NCBI RefSeq assembly: GCF_040681875.1
Contig: NZ_JBFAZP010000005.1
Coordinates: 1-64,000 of the forward strand
From: Longispora sp040681875
GTDB lineage: Bacteria; Actinomycetota; Actinomycetes; Mycobacteriales; Micromonosporaceae
Direction: 5' to 3'
Length of the DNA stretch: 64,000 nt
The notes beneath the pieces are model-generated. The model saw only the letters and a program-made list of their open reading frames with translations. It had not been told where the DNA came from and searched no databases. Every line of letters begins with the position of its first letter. The first letter of the stretch is position 1. This document shows positions 34,298-42,928 of this stretch, piece after piece. The translations under genes and the position numbers were made by a program.

Positions 34298-34696
34298 GTG
34301 ACCTTGCACAACACCCTGCTGGCTCGGTTGTGCCGCGACGCCGGCTACGAACTCGACCTCGAACAACGCGCCGTCGCCACCGCCTGCGACGCCAAACAGG
34401 TGATGGCCTTCCTCGACGCCGCCTACGCCCTCGCCGCAGCCCAGCAACGCGCCGAGTGGGCACGCGAAGCCGTCGCCGCCACCCACGACCTGATCAGGGG
34501 CATGGGAATCGGCGAAATCACCAGCGAGGCCACCATGCTCTACGAGGCCACCACAGCCCTCGGCGCCGCCGAGAAACTCGCCGAAGACCGGACCGCGACG
34601 TTCACCAAGGCCTGCGACACGTTGTACCGGTACAGCGACGCGATCCTGATCAGTGAGCCCGCGAATCCGGCGTCGACCGGCGCGGTTGCCCGGTGA
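34298..34696 (+). CDS. Hypothetical helical protein, 132 aa
   Basis: GTG start behind CGGGAGA. It is almost entirely helical and Ala-rich (VATACDAKQVMAFLDAAYAL, EWAREAVAATHDLIRGMGI, AEKLAEDRTATFTKACDTLY). It is likely a helical bundle; no family is recognised. Confidence 0.55.
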   Translation: MTLHNTLLARLCRDAGYELDLEQRAVATACDAKQVMAFLDAAYALAAAQQRAEWAREAVAATHDLIRGMGIGEITSEATMLYEATTALGAAEKLAEDRTATFTKACDTLYRYSDAILISEPANPASTGAVAR

Positions 34697-34757
34697 GAGC
34701 CGCCGGGAACGCTGTGCTCCACGCGAACGCTGAAGCCTGTCCGCCGGGCTGGTCGCG

Positions 34758-34973
34758 GTGATAAGCCGTCGCCGCTTCATCGCCGCCGCAGTCTGGGCCG
34801 CGCTCGGGCCGATCACGACAGCGGGCACGAGCTGCCCGCCGCCGTGCTGCTCCTCACCGGCTGGTGAGCCACACACCTTCGACTGCCCGGTCGCGCTCGC
34901 CCGGAGTTGCGAGGACTGCGGCGCCGCGCCGGGCGAGGACTGCCACTTCAGCTGCTCGGGCTTCTGGTCGTGA
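34758..34973 (+). CDS. Small Cys-rich protein with a possible zinc knuckle, 71 aa
   Basis: GTG start. The N-terminus is RRR plus a hydrophobic stretch (FIAAAVWAALGPITTA), like a short export signal, and the rest has nine Cys, ending CEDCGAAPGEDCHFSCSGF. The C-x-x-C-GA-PG-x-x-C arrangement is a common actinobacterial zinc-binding motif. Whether the hydrophobic start is a real signal is unclear. No ribosome site of note was seen, so the gene itself is uncertain. Confidence 0.4.
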   Translation: MISRRRFIAAAVWAALGPITTAGTSCPPPCCSSPAGEPHTFDCPVALARSCEDCGAAPGEDCHFSCSGFWS

Positions 34974-35134
34974 ACCGACAGGCACACCTGCTGGCTGATC
35001 GCCAGCCTCGACACCGGCTCCTCGACCCCGGCGCCAACAGGTCTGTGAGTACCTGCGCGTCCTGAAAGGACTTCCATGACACCACGTACAGAATGCGCTG
35101 ACGCTGACCGACTCTTCGCGATCGGCGCGACGAG

Positions 35135-35554
35135 ATGACCGGCCCTCTGGAGCTCGGCGCCACGGCGGTCTTCTCCGGGGAGTGGCTCGAGGCCGACAGC
35201 GGCCCGTGCCGCTACCGGGTGGGCTACACCGGGGTGCTCGTCGGCGGCTGGAAATGGCCGGACTTCGACACCTCCCTCACGGTAGTGCGGGAGATGTGCG
35301 CCGAACAGGACCGCCAACGCGACGCGAACCGGGCCTTCCACGCCGCCCGCGGACTGGCCGGGGCGGACCTGGAGCAGGCGGTCGACGACGAATGCCAGCG
35401 GCTGTGGCTCGACGGGAAGGTCCTGGTCCGCGACGCCGGCGGTGACCTGCCTGCCCGGCGTATCGAACCTGCCCCCGACGGCACGTACTGCATTGACCTG
35501 GGCTGGCCCTGGCGAATCGTCGATGCGACCGACTGCCAGCAGATCATCACCTGA
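35135..35554 (+). CDS. Hypothetical protein of the VF-G-W / DGLY-W-W paralogue family, 139 aa
   Basis: A compact member of the family seen at 31090: GATAVFSGEWLEADSG, RYRVGYTGVLVGGWKW, a helical middle (AEQDRQRDANRAFHAARGLA), LDGKVLVRDAGGD, and PAPDGTYCIDLGWPWRIV. The larger paralogue has an N-terminal extension instead. Function unknown. A 31-residue fragment at 49955 matches only its first block. Confidence 0.65.
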   Translation: MTGPLELGATAVFSGEWLEADSGPCRYRVGYTGVLVGGWKWPDFDTSLTVVREMCAEQDRQRDANRAFHAARGLAGADLEQAVDDECQRLWLDGKVLVRDAGGDLPARRIEPAPDGTYCIDLGWPWRIVDATDCQQIIT

Positions 35555-35570
35555 CCCCACCGCGAGCCCG

Positions 35571-35600
35571 CAGCCCGCCGGCCACTCGGCCGGCGGGCTG
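35571..35600 (+). terminator. Per-gene hairpin
   Basis: A perfect 13-bp stem, CAGCCCGCCGGCC (35571-35583) with GGCCGGCGGGCTG (35588-35600) around ACTC, followed by TCTCGCGTTCC. It ends the transcript of the gene at 35135. Confidence 0.65.
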
Positions 35601-35732
35601 TCTCGCGTTCCCCGACCGTGAGCGCCACGCCTCGCAGCCGCCCGGCTGCGGGGCTCGCGCTGCTCGCCGACTTGCTTTGGCGGGCGAAGCGAAGCGTCAC
35701 TCACCACCACCCACAACCAGGAGGTATCACCC

Positions 35733-36515
35733 ATGACCGAAGCGCCACCCAACCCCGTCCACGCCAAGCTGATCCAGCTCCTCGGCGAGCGCGGCCCGAT
35801 CGACGCCGTGACGCTGTCGGATCTGGCGGGGGTCCCGTATTCCACCACCTCCGCCAAGCTGCGCAAGTGGGCTGACAACGGCGAGATCGTCCGGATCAAG
35901 GGCGTCGGCAAGGCACCCAACACCTTCGCGCTCCTCGACACCACTAGCCCAGAGCTCGACGGGCGCCAGCGCGCCGAACCTGACGTCGCGCCCGAACAAG
36001 AGCAGGACACCAACGCGGGCGACGCCGACCCCGCCGAAGCCGCACAACCAGGCTCCGACATCGCACCCGACGCGGACGCGACCGAACCGGACACCGACCA
36101 GGTCGAACCCGCCGAAGCCGCGTCACCGAAGGACAAGCCCGATGGGCCTGCCGAGCCGACAGCCCCGGAGGACCCCGACGCACTCACCGTGCCCATCGAG
36201 CCGGAGCCAAAGCCCGAGAGCGACAACGGTGAGGTGCCCGACCAGGCGGTCGAGCCGAAGCGGAACACCGCAGACAAGGCGCTCCGCCGCCCACCGGGCG
36301 CGGTGCGCGACGCGGCGCTGCGGGTCCTGCGCGCCAACCCCGAAAGCGAACTCAAGGTCATCGAGGTCGCCCGGCTCATCGCGAAGGAGTTCGCGGCTGC
36401 CGGTGACCACGGGCACGTCAGCAGCGGGGCGGTGGTCAACGCCCTGAACAAGTTCTGCGGCAGCGGCGAAGCCCTGCGCACCGTCGACAAGCCCGCCACC
36501 TACAAGGCCGCCTGA
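35733..36515 (+). CDS. Double winged-helix protein with acidic linker, 260 aa
   Basis: Starts behind AGGAGGT. The N-terminal winged helix is at about 8-70 (KLIQLLGERGPIDAVTLSDL, YSTTSAKLRKWADNGEIVRI). Residues about 75-180 are a long Glu/Asp/Pro-rich linker. A second winged helix at about 188-258 (AALRVLRANPESELKVIEVA, GAVVNALNKFCGSGEALRTV) ends DKPATYKAA. The second domain resembles the N-terminal domain of the MoxR ATPase at 45398. It looks like a nucleoid-type or regulatory DNA-binding protein that could bridge two sites. Confidence 0.7.
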   Translation: MTEAPPNPVHAKLIQLLGERGPIDAVTLSDLAGVPYSTTSAKLRKWADNGEIVRIKGVGKAPNTFALLDTTSPELDGRQRAEPDVAPEQEQDTNAGDADPAEAAQPGSDIAPDADATEPDTDQVEPAEAASPKDKPDGPAEPTAPEDPDALTVPIEPEPKPESDNGEVPDQAVEPKRNTADKALRRPPGAVRDAALRVLRANPESELKVIEVARLIAKEFAAAGDHGHVSSGAVVNALNKFCGSGEALRTVDKPATYKAA

Positions 36516-36531
36516 ACAGCAGGCCGTCAAC

Positions 36532-36577
36532 CCGCAGCGGGCGCGAGAAGTTTTCCCGGCCTCCGCGCCCGCTGCGG
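36532..36577 (+). terminator. Per-gene hairpin
   Basis: A perfect 14-bp stem, CCGCAGCGGGCGCG (36532-36545) with CGCGCCCGCTGCGG (36564-36577) around an 18-base loop, between the winged-helix and GGDEF genes. Confidence 0.65.
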
Positions 36578-36604
36578 CACTCCCAACCAACATGGAGCAA
36601 CTCA

Positions 36605-37318
36605 GTGTCTCAGCTACTCACCGCCCTCGGTAGCGCCGCCCTCGGCGCCACCACCACCTTCGCCCTGACCACCCCCTACCTCTACCGCCTCCGGAGCCGG
36701 CTGCGCGCCGTCCGACACGACGCCACCCATGACCCGCTCACGGGCGTGCCCAACCGGCGTGGCCTGGCCGAGGCGTTCGCGCAGTCCCAGGTCGACGGCC
36801 AGACGGCTTCGGTGATCGTTTGCGACCTCGACGGGTTCGGGCTCATCAACAAGGAGCTCGGCCACGACACCGGAGACGCACTTCTCGTCCAGGTCGCCCA
36901 ACGGCTAGCTGCCGTGGGGCCGCCGATCATGACCGTCGCCCGCCTCGGCGGCGACGAGTTCGCGCTGCTCGTCAACGCCCACATCAAACGAATGTCTCTG
37001 ATCGACACCCAGACCGGCCCGGTGTGGATCCGTACCGACGACGCCGACGGCGTCGCGCTCACCGCCGCGCGAGCCGCCTGGAACGCCCTGGCCGGGCGGC
37101 GCTTCGACCTCGCCGGCGACCAGGTCCCCATCTCCGCGTCATTCGGCGTGGCCGTGGCCCGCCCAGGCGACACACTGCGGCACCTGATGCGGCGCGCGGA
37201 TCTGGCGATGATCGCCGCCAAGAACTCCGGCGCGACCGTACACCTGGCCCCGCCGACTACCGAGCCGGTTCTGGAACGTCCCGCCCTGCGCGACCGCGAC
37301 GCCCGCCATGAGCCCTGA
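36605..37318 (+). CDS. GGDEF-domain protein (probable diguanylate cyclase)
   Basis: GTG start; 237 residues. One N-terminal membrane helix (about 3-26, ALGSAALGATTTFALTTPYL), then a full GGDEF domain: DPLTGVPNRRGLAEAF, VIVCDLDGFGLINKELGHD, the active loop RLGGDEF near 114, and ISASFGVAVARPGD. All catalytic residues appear present, so synthesis of cyclic-di-GMP is expected. No RxxD inhibitory site is seen at the usual place before the loop. No EAL partner is nearby. An element-borne cyclase may tune host development, pilus use or transfer (inference). Confidence 0.85.
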   Translation: MSQLLTALGSAALGATTTFALTTPYLYRLRSRLRAVRHDATHDPLTGVPNRRGLAEAFAQSQVDGQTASVIVCDLDGFGLINKELGHDTGDALLVQVAQRLAAVGPPIMTVARLGGDEFALLVNAHIKRMSLIDTQTGPVWIRTDDADGVALTAARAAWNALAGRRFDLAGDQVPISASFGVAVARPGDTLRHLMRRADLAMIAAKNSGATVHLAPPTTEPVLERPALRDRDARHEP

Positions 37319-37379
37319 CCTCGGGTGCGGCATCCGCCGCGAACCCGCCCTCAGCACCAAATTCCGTGAAGGAGAACCC

Positions 37380-37910
37380 GTGCACGAGATGACCACAACG
37401 GCGATCGGCAACACGCTGATCCAACTGCACCGCAAGGCGATCGACTTCGGCATCCAGCAGCCGCCGTCCCTGCACCTCCTACTCCAGTGGGACCTGCCGA
37501 ACACGCCGGAAGGCGACTGGCGCAAGGAGATCCGGGGCCGCCAGGTCCCCATCGCCAGCAAGCGGTGGGCAAACCACCCCCAGCGCGTCGCCGGCGTGCT
37601 CACCGAGGCCCGCCGCGAACTTCGGGCGGCGGGTCCGCCGCCCGGAATCCCGAAGAACGCGACGGTGATCGCCTCGTCGCTGCTGAACACCGACATCGCC
37701 GTCGACACCGAAGGAAGCGGCAGGCATCTGGGGTTCTTCAGCGCCGACGCCGTCGACATCGACGGCAAGGTCTACCAAATCCGCACCGCCGAACGTGCCC
37801 TGCGGCACGGCGAACTCGTCATCACCGAACGCCCCGAGCCCGGCTACGACCACTTCGTCGGTCACGAGCAGCTCGCGGAGTTGTTCGACCTCGGCCCGCT
37901 CTGGCCGTAG
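37380..37910 (+). CDS. Hypothetical protein, 176 aa
   Basis: GTG start right behind GAAGGAGAACCC. The product includes LHRKAIDFGIQQPPSLHLLL, NATVIASSLLNTDIAVDTEG, GKVYQIRTAERALRHGELVI and FVGHEQLAELFDLGPLW, an alpha/beta layout without a known motif. Unrecognised. Confidence 0.6.
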   Translation: MHEMTTTAIGNTLIQLHRKAIDFGIQQPPSLHLLLQWDLPNTPEGDWRKEIRGRQVPIASKRWANHPQRVAGVLTEARRELRAAGPPPGIPKNATVIASSLLNTDIAVDTEGSGRHLGFFSADAVDIDGKVYQIRTAERALRHGELVITERPEPGYDHFVGHEQLAELFDLGPLWP

Positions 37911-37935
37911 AGACCCCACCCGATTCACATGTCTC

Positions 37936-37962
37936 GCGGGGCCGGCGACCGCCCGGCCCCGC
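37936..37962 (+). terminator. Per-gene hairpin
   Basis: GCGGGGCCGG (37936-37945) pairs exactly with CCGGCCCCGC (37953-37962), 26 bases before the ATG at 37989. Confidence 0.55.
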
Positions 37963-37988
37963 TCCTCTATCACGTGCGGAGAAACACC

Positions 37989-38426
37989 ATGTCGGACTAC
38001 ATCGCCCAGTACGACGACCTCGTCATCGACAAAGCCCAGGTCGGCAGGACCACCACGCCCACCGTGTACCGGGTCGAGGTCATCACCAAGGGCAGGAAGC
38101 CGGTCGGTATCTACGACACCGCCGGCACCTTCTACAAGGTCAGCGACGACGTCCTCGAGAAGTACGACGGCGACGACTACGACCGGATCGCCGCGACGTT
38201 CCCGGACAACAGCCCGCTGCCTCGCGGCGCCATCGTCTACTTCCCAGCCGGCACCGGCGGCGAACCCACACACAAGCTGTGGATCGTCACCGACATGACC
38301 CCCGCGGGCCTGTACGCGATCGCCCTGTTCGGCGGAGGGACCGCCCGCCGCGGCTACCCCCGCCGCGCCCTGCCCGTCATCAGCCGCGCCGACGCCACCG
38401 ACCACCTCGTCAACGACCGCGCCTAA
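37989..38426 (+). CDS. Hypothetical protein, 145 aa
   Basis: ATG behind CGGAGAAACACC. Strand-rich product: TTPTVYRVEVITKGRKPVGI, YDTAGTFYKVSDDVLEKYDG, GAIVYFPAGTG, KLWIVTDMTPAGLYAIALFG. It is likely a small beta domain. Unrecognised. Confidence 0.6.
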   Translation: MSDYIAQYDDLVIDKAQVGRTTTPTVYRVEVITKGRKPVGIYDTAGTFYKVSDDVLEKYDGDDYDRIAATFPDNSPLPRGAIVYFPAGTGGEPTHKLWIVTDMTPAGLYAIALFGGGTARRGYPRRALPVISRADATDHLVNDRA

Positions 38427-38484
38427 ACACCCCGACCCCGGGCGCGCGGCCGTGCCGCGCCCCCGCACACCGAGAGGACAGTTC

Positions 38485-38877
38485 GTGAACCAACACCAGT
38501 CACAGGGCCCAGTTGCCTGCGCCGGTGATCACGCCCAGACCTGCGCCGCCCAGCACACTCTCGCCCAGCTCAGGAAGGAGATCCGCCAGCAGTTCGCCCG
38601 TGCCGTCGACGCCGAGGCGTTGGAGCTGGACCTGGCCAACGGGATGCTCGAGTGCTTCGACATGCAACCCCTCAACCACCTGTGGAAGGTGGTGGTCACC
38701 GTACCGATCACCCTAGAGGTGCGGGCCGAGGACGCGGAGTCCGCAGACGAAGTGGCCTCCTCCCTCATCGAGAACGCGCTGCGCAACGCAGCCGACGTGC
38801 ACGAACTCGACGTGCGCTGGAACGAGCGGCATCCCGAAGACGCCGAGCCTGGCGGCGTCGACACCGAAAACCCCTAA
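38485..38877 (+). CDS. Hypothetical protein, 130 aa
   Basis: GTG 38485 follows GAGAGGACAGTTC. The N-terminal half has two Cys (VACAGDHAQTCAAQHTLAQL); the C-terminal half reads LWKVVVTVPITLEVRAEDAE then SADEVASSLIENALRNAADV, a beta-beta-alpha unit. Unrecognised. Confidence 0.6.
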   Translation: MNQHQSQGPVACAGDHAQTCAAQHTLAQLRKEIRQQFARAVDAEALELDLANGMLECFDMQPLNHLWKVVVTVPITLEVRAEDAESADEVASSLIENALRNAADVHELDVRWNERHPEDAEPGGVDTENP

Positions 38878-38887
38878 CCCCGAACCT

Positions 38888-38916
38888 TCACCGTGGGGAC
38901 CCGACCGCCACGGTGA
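38888..38916 (+). terminator. Per-gene hairpin
   Basis: TCACCGTGG (38888-38896) pairs with CCACGGTGA (38908-38916). A second, 7-bp CCGCGCC/GGCGCGG hairpin follows at 38987-39006, just ahead of the next gene. Confidence 0.5.
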
Positions 38917-39052
38917 GGGCCAGCACTTTCACCGCCCGCGCCCGGCACGCAGCCCGCAGCGCTCGGCGGATTCCCGAACGTGACGACCGCGCCCGTGACG
39001 GCGCGGCCTTCGCCATACCCACATCCCTAACGCACAACCTCCTGGAGAACAA

Positions 39053-39751
39053 ATGACGTCCCCGCTCGACATCCACGAGATCGTCGACGAGCCCGAGTTC
39101 GCACGCCGCAACCCGGCCCTGGCCGCCTGGCCGCTTCCAGTACTTCGCGTCGTGCTGCGCACCCTGGCCCTGAAATTCGGCCTGCCGACGATGCCGGTCA
39201 TCGCCGACGGCAACCTGGTATGGCGCCTCGAACAGCGGCCGACCCTGCTGCGCCCCCACACCCGCTACAACGACCAGCTGTCGCTGGTCCAGCTCGAACC
39301 CGACGGTCCGCCGGTGATGGTCTGGCCCGCCGAGGAGCTGGCCGATGCCTGCACGCTGCTGGTCGACAGCGTCATCGACCCGCCACCACCGGCCCCGGAG
39401 CCGGTGGACGGCTCGCACATCATTCCTGCCGGATCGGCGCTGCGCGACCAGCTCGTGCTCCTGGCCCGCCTCGACATCGACCAGGCCCACCCCGTTGAGA
39501 TCGCCAGCCTGCTGGCGGTGCTCACCGTGTCCGCCCACCACCACAACCGCATCCTCGGGAGCCTGCGCGCCGCCCTCGCGCTGCGCAGCCACCTCAGTCT
39601 CGACCCCGACCAGCAGGCGATCTCCGACGCGCTGCGTACTACCTCCCACCAACTAGGCCCCGCCCGAGTCCTCCTCGCACAGCTGCAGAGGCTGCTCGAC
39701 AACGCGCACCGCCTAGTACACGACACGACACGCCAACGCCTGAAGCACTGA
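39053..39751 (+). CDS. Hypothetical protein, 232 aa
   Basis: ATG behind CCTGGAGAACAA. N-terminal part: FARRNPALAAWPLPVLRVVL, ADGNLVWRLEQRPTLLR. The C-terminal half is helical (IDQAHPVEIASLLAVLTVSA, LGPARVLLAQLQRLLDNAHR). No motif or membrane segment is recognised. Confidence 0.6.
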   Translation: MTSPLDIHEIVDEPEFARRNPALAAWPLPVLRVVLRTLALKFGLPTMPVIADGNLVWRLEQRPTLLRPHTRYNDQLSLVQLEPDGPPVMVWPAEELADACTLLVDSVIDPPPPAPEPVDGSHIIPAGSALRDQLVLLARLDIDQAHPVEIASLLAVLTVSAHHHNRILGSLRAALALRSHLSLDPDQQAISDALRTTSHQLGPARVLLAQLQRLLDNAHRLVHDTTRQRLKH

Positions 39752-39760
39752 CCCCGCGAC

Positions 39761-39799
39761 GAGCCCCCGCGACCCGAACACCTCGGATCGCGGGCGCTC
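39761..39799 (+). terminator. Per-gene hairpin
   Basis: A 17-base imperfect stem (39761-39777 with 39783-39799, two mismatches) around ACACC, between the previous stop and the peptidase gene. Confidence 0.45.
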
Positions 39800-39899
39800 G
39801 CGCGTTCAACGACCCGGAGCACCCCATGCGCACACAGCCCCCCGCCGCCCCCGTTCCTGTCCCTGCCCTCTCCCGCACCGACTCGAGCCGGTGGACGTC

Positions 39900-40990
39900 A
39901 TGACCGGCAAATTGCTGGCGGCCATTGCCACCTGCGTCCTCGCCCTGATCGTGGTCTGCGCCGGGCTGGCTGGCGCGCTCACCGGCGGCATGGGCGCCGG
40001 GCTCTGCGCGCCTGGCCCGAACAGCCCCAACAGCAGCCCGTCTCAGACGGCGACCCCGACGGCTGGCGCGACCCCGACTGCGGGGCCCTCCGGAGCGTTG
40101 CCGGCGATCGAGCCGTGGAGCAGCGAGCAGGTGACCAACGCCGCGACCATCATCTCCGTCGGCATCCGCGTGCAGGTGCCGACCCGGGGTTGGGTGATCG
40201 CCCTGGCGACGAGCATGCAGGAGTCCCGGCTCCGCAACCTCGGTCACCTCGGCGACGCCAACGATCACGATTCCCTCGGCCTGTTCCAACAGCGGCCATC
40301 GTCAGGCTGGGGTACCCCGGCGCAGATCTTGGACCCGGTCTACGCGAGCACCAAGTTCTACGAGAGGCTTCTCAAGGTTCCCGACTGGCAGAGCCTGCCG
40401 CTGACGGTCGCGGCGCAGAAGGTCCAGATCAGCGCGTTCCCGGAGGCGTACGCCCAGCACGAGGCGGCGGCGGCCGAGCTGGTCACCGCCCTGACCGGTC
40501 TCAGCGGCGCACTCGGCGCGTGCGGGGGCGCCGTCGGACCGCAGGGTTGGGTCGCACCGGTCAACGACGAGATCACCTCCGGGTTCCACACCGCTGAGCG
40601 GCCCACCCACGACGGCGTCGACCTGGGCTCGCCGAAGGGCACCCCGATCCGGGCCGCGGCGGCCGGCATGGTCGTGGTCGCCGAATGCAACGCCCACGTT
40701 GACGGGCGGCCGTACAGCTGCGACACCGACGGCGGCGTCTGGGTCTCCGGGTGCGGCTACTACGTCGACATCGACCACGGCGCGCGGGCATCGCGACCCG
40801 GTACTGCCACATGCTCACCCGCCCGGCCGTCTCCGTCGGCCACCGGGTCACCGCCGGTCAGATCATCGGCGTCACCGGCAGCAGTGGCAACAGCTCCGGA
40901 CCCCACCTGCACTACGAGGTGCACGTCGCCGGCCACCCGACCGAGCCCAGCGCCTGGATGGCGGCCCACGGAGCCCCGTTGAGGCCATGA
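39900..40990 (+). pseudogene. VirB1-like transglycosylase / M23 peptidase, frame broken
   Basis: From ATG 39900 the frame carries one membrane helix (about 5-30, LLAAIATCVLALIVVCAGLA), a lysozyme-like domain at about 75-200 (LATSMQESRLRN with the catalytic-type Glu, DSLGLFQQRPSSGWG) and the start of a LytM/M23 domain (GFHTAERPTHDGVDLGSPKG) up to YYVDIDHGAR. It then shifts: the continuation GIATRYCHMLTRPAVSVGH, ending with the metal motif SGPHLHYEVHV, lies in another frame up to 40990. A surplus CG in the GGCGCGCGGG run near 40780 explains the break. Intact, it would open the cell wall for the conjugation channel. As read, the first frame ends at 40982 with a nonsense tail lacking HxH. Confidence 0.8.
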
Positions 40991-41055
40991 CTCGTCTGCA
41001 GTTCCCACTAGGTCCGTCGGCTCTGCGCGATTGGGTCAGTTTGGTGTCGTTTCGA

Positions 41056-41613
41056 TCAGTGAGGGTCGCGTGGTCCACGTGCGACTACTGGAGCAGCGCC
41101 GTCTTCCGGTAAGACGACGAGGAACCGCCAGAGGTTGTCTTCGACGTTGGCCAAGGCGACTGTCGCGGTGGAGGCGAAGACTTCCGCAGCTGGCCCTGCG
41201 CCATCGGTCAGTGTTTCGAGTTTCGCGTAGAACTTCGCCAGGTTTGCCGAAGGGCCGTGGATCCACAGGTGAACCGTCGCGCCCTGGCGGAGGGCGGTGA
41301 GTAGCTCGTCGCGCACCACGCTCTGGGTTGCATGCAGCAGGCGGTCGTGAAGGCGCTCCTGGGTGCACGGTTGCGAAGGTGCGTCCTCAGCCTTCTGCCG
41401 GCACCGCCGACACGAGTGCAGGGCTTCGGGGTCGAACTGATGGAGGAAGGCGGTGGTGTGCCGTTCCGGTATGCCGCACAGCGTTCCCCGCACGTCTGTC
41501 CCGTGGTCGACGCCGGGAACGCCATTGACGCCACAGGCGCCGAACCGGGCCGGTTCCCGCGCTGTTGCGAACGACCAGCCGTCGTCCGGGGTGTCGATCA
41601 CGCAGGCGAGCAT
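41056..41613 (-). CDS. Hypothetical protein downstream of the PLD-like gene, 185 aa
   Basis: Begins MLACVIDTPDDGWSFATARE. The middle has CGIPERHTTAFLHQFDPEAL and CRRCRQKAEDAP, a possible Cys zinc site, and the C-terminal half is a strand-helix domain (ATVHLWIHGPSANLAKFYAK, NVEDNLWRFLVVLPEDG). Unrecognised. It starts 18 bases after the PLD-like gene on the same strand, so the two form an operon running against all surrounding genes. Confidence 0.55.
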   Translation of the reverse strand: MLACVIDTPDDGWSFATAREPARFGACGVNGVPGVDHGTDVRGTLCGIPERHTTAFLHQFDPEALHSCRRCRQKAEDAPSQPCTQERLHDRLLHATQSVVRDELLTALRQGATVHLWIHGPSANLAKFYAKLETLTDGAGPAAEVFASTATVALANVEDNLWRFLVVLPEDGAAPVVARGPRDPH

Positions 41614-41631
41614 TGCACAGTTCAGTGGGTT

Positions 41632-42669
41632 TCACTTGCTCGCCGTCGACCATAGAGCTCGTATCGTGGCCGCGGCAGCCGACTCTGGCAGATATGGCTC
41701 TTCCCAGTTCACTGCCACGCCGATTTCGTCGAGTGCCCGACACAGAGTTCGAAACGTCACTTTGAGCCGCTCTTGGCCGTCATCCATAGAGACGAGCAAG
41801 GCGACCGGCCCTGCGCCTTCCGAACCTTCGACAACGCGTGCGACCGTCGCTGGAGGCCAAGCTTCCCTGTTGCCGTGCGGTTGGTTCTGGTCGGCCTTGA
41901 TGTCGAACAGGACCACCTCATGGCCCTTCAGCACGATGCGGTCGTCTCCTTCCATCATCTGCCAGGGGTGAACTGAACCGTCGCCGTGCCGGGCTACCAG
42001 GTGTTCTCGAGCGACTCTCCCCGACGGGCTCAAGGCGACGTCGGCGGGAAGGCTCATTCCGAGCCACAGCGGCCGAGCCTCCTTGGGGCTGGCAGAGGGC
42101 CGGCGCTTGACCGGGCCTGGAGCCGGAGGCCTGTAGATCTTTCGCGCGTGCGACAGCCACTCGGCGTCAATCAGATCGCTTCGCGTCCACCATACGTCCA
42201 ACTGTTCGCGAACCTGCTCGCACAGGCCTTGGTCCTCCGTCACCACCACGGCCTCGAGCAGGTGGTCACGGGAGTTCTGCGACGCGTTTGCTGAGCCAAC
42301 TGCGACAACCGGGGGCTCAGACTCGATGAGAAGCACCTTCGCGTGCAGCCCTTCCAGGGACCGCACCTCGACACCTGAATCAAGCCACTTCGCGATGACC
42401 ACGGGATCCACGCTGCCGGAAGAGACAACCCGATCCGAACCGTCAACGATGATCAAGTCGCCGGCATTCAGTGAAAGCAGGTCGTACGCGGCACCGCCAA
42501 CATAGGCAATCGCCGCTCGCACTGGCCGGCCCGACCGCAGGTACTCGTCAAGACCGTCCCACACGTTGTCGGCGATGAGTCGACTCATGAACAGAGTCTG
42601 ACATCGACGAACGGGGCTCGTCGCCGTGCCCCGTTCTGCCCGTTCCATGAAGTCGTCAAGAAGCGACAT
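41632..42669 (-). CDS. PLD-like nuclease-family protein, 345 aa
   Basis: Residues about 25-170 form a phospholipase-D-like domain: VRAAIAYVGGAAYDLLSLNA, SGVEVRSLEGLHAKVLLIE and VVAVGSANASQNS. HAK followed by GSANAS is the HKD-type catalytic half (His and Lys present); a second HKD copy is not visible, so two chains may combine to form one site. The C-terminal half (about 190-345) contains GDDRIVLKGHEVVLFDIKAD and ends in a mixed domain of unknown role. PLD-like proteins of this type include restriction nucleases and defence effectors. With its partner it looks like an inserted cargo module. Confidence 0.7.
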   Translation of the reverse strand: MSLLDDFMERAERGTATSPVRRCQTLFMSRLIADNVWDGLDEYLRSGRPVRAAIAYVGGAAYDLLSLNAGDLIIVDGSDRVVSSGSVDPVVIAKWLDSGVEVRSLEGLHAKVLLIESEPPVVAVGSANASQNSRDHLLEAVVVTEDQGLCEQVREQLDVWWTRSDLIDAEWLSHARKIYRPPAPGPVKRRPSASPKEARPLWLGMSLPADVALSPSGRVAREHLVARHGDGSVHPWQMMEGDDRIVLKGHEVVLFDIKADQNQPHGNREAWPPATVARVVEGSEGAGPVALLVSMDDGQERLKVTFRTLCRALDEIGVAVNWEEPYLPESAAAATIRALWSTASK

Positions 42670-42868
42670 CGGCGGGATGGACTCGCAGACAAGCCGGCGC
42701 CTCAGCGCGCGGCTGCGGCAGCCGAACTGTGGCGCTCCACCGCACGGAGCCGGGACTGCTCCCTGAATTCGAACTGGTCGAAGCCGCCCGTCGCGCCGAA
42801 GCCCATATCAGCCACAAAGACTCATAACCTTCCGAAAGAATCCGTAAACTTGAAAAAAGGAGTGTTGT

Positions 42869-42928
42869 ATGAAATGTCAACCTCGGCCTACCGGTCAAGG
42901 CGCCGTCGAGACCTGGTTCTGGCAGTGA
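42869..42928 (+). CDS. Possible 19-residue leader peptide
   Basis: AAAAAAGGAG (42853-42862) followed after 6 bases by ATG 42869 is the best ribosome site in the area. It opens MKCQPRPTGQGAVETWFWQ, stopping at TGA 42926-42928, which overlaps a GTG (42925) in the frame of the next protein. It may be a coupling leader for that gene, or the true N-terminus of a gene that has lost its frame. Confidence 0.4.
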   Translation: MKCQPRPTGQGAVETWFWQ

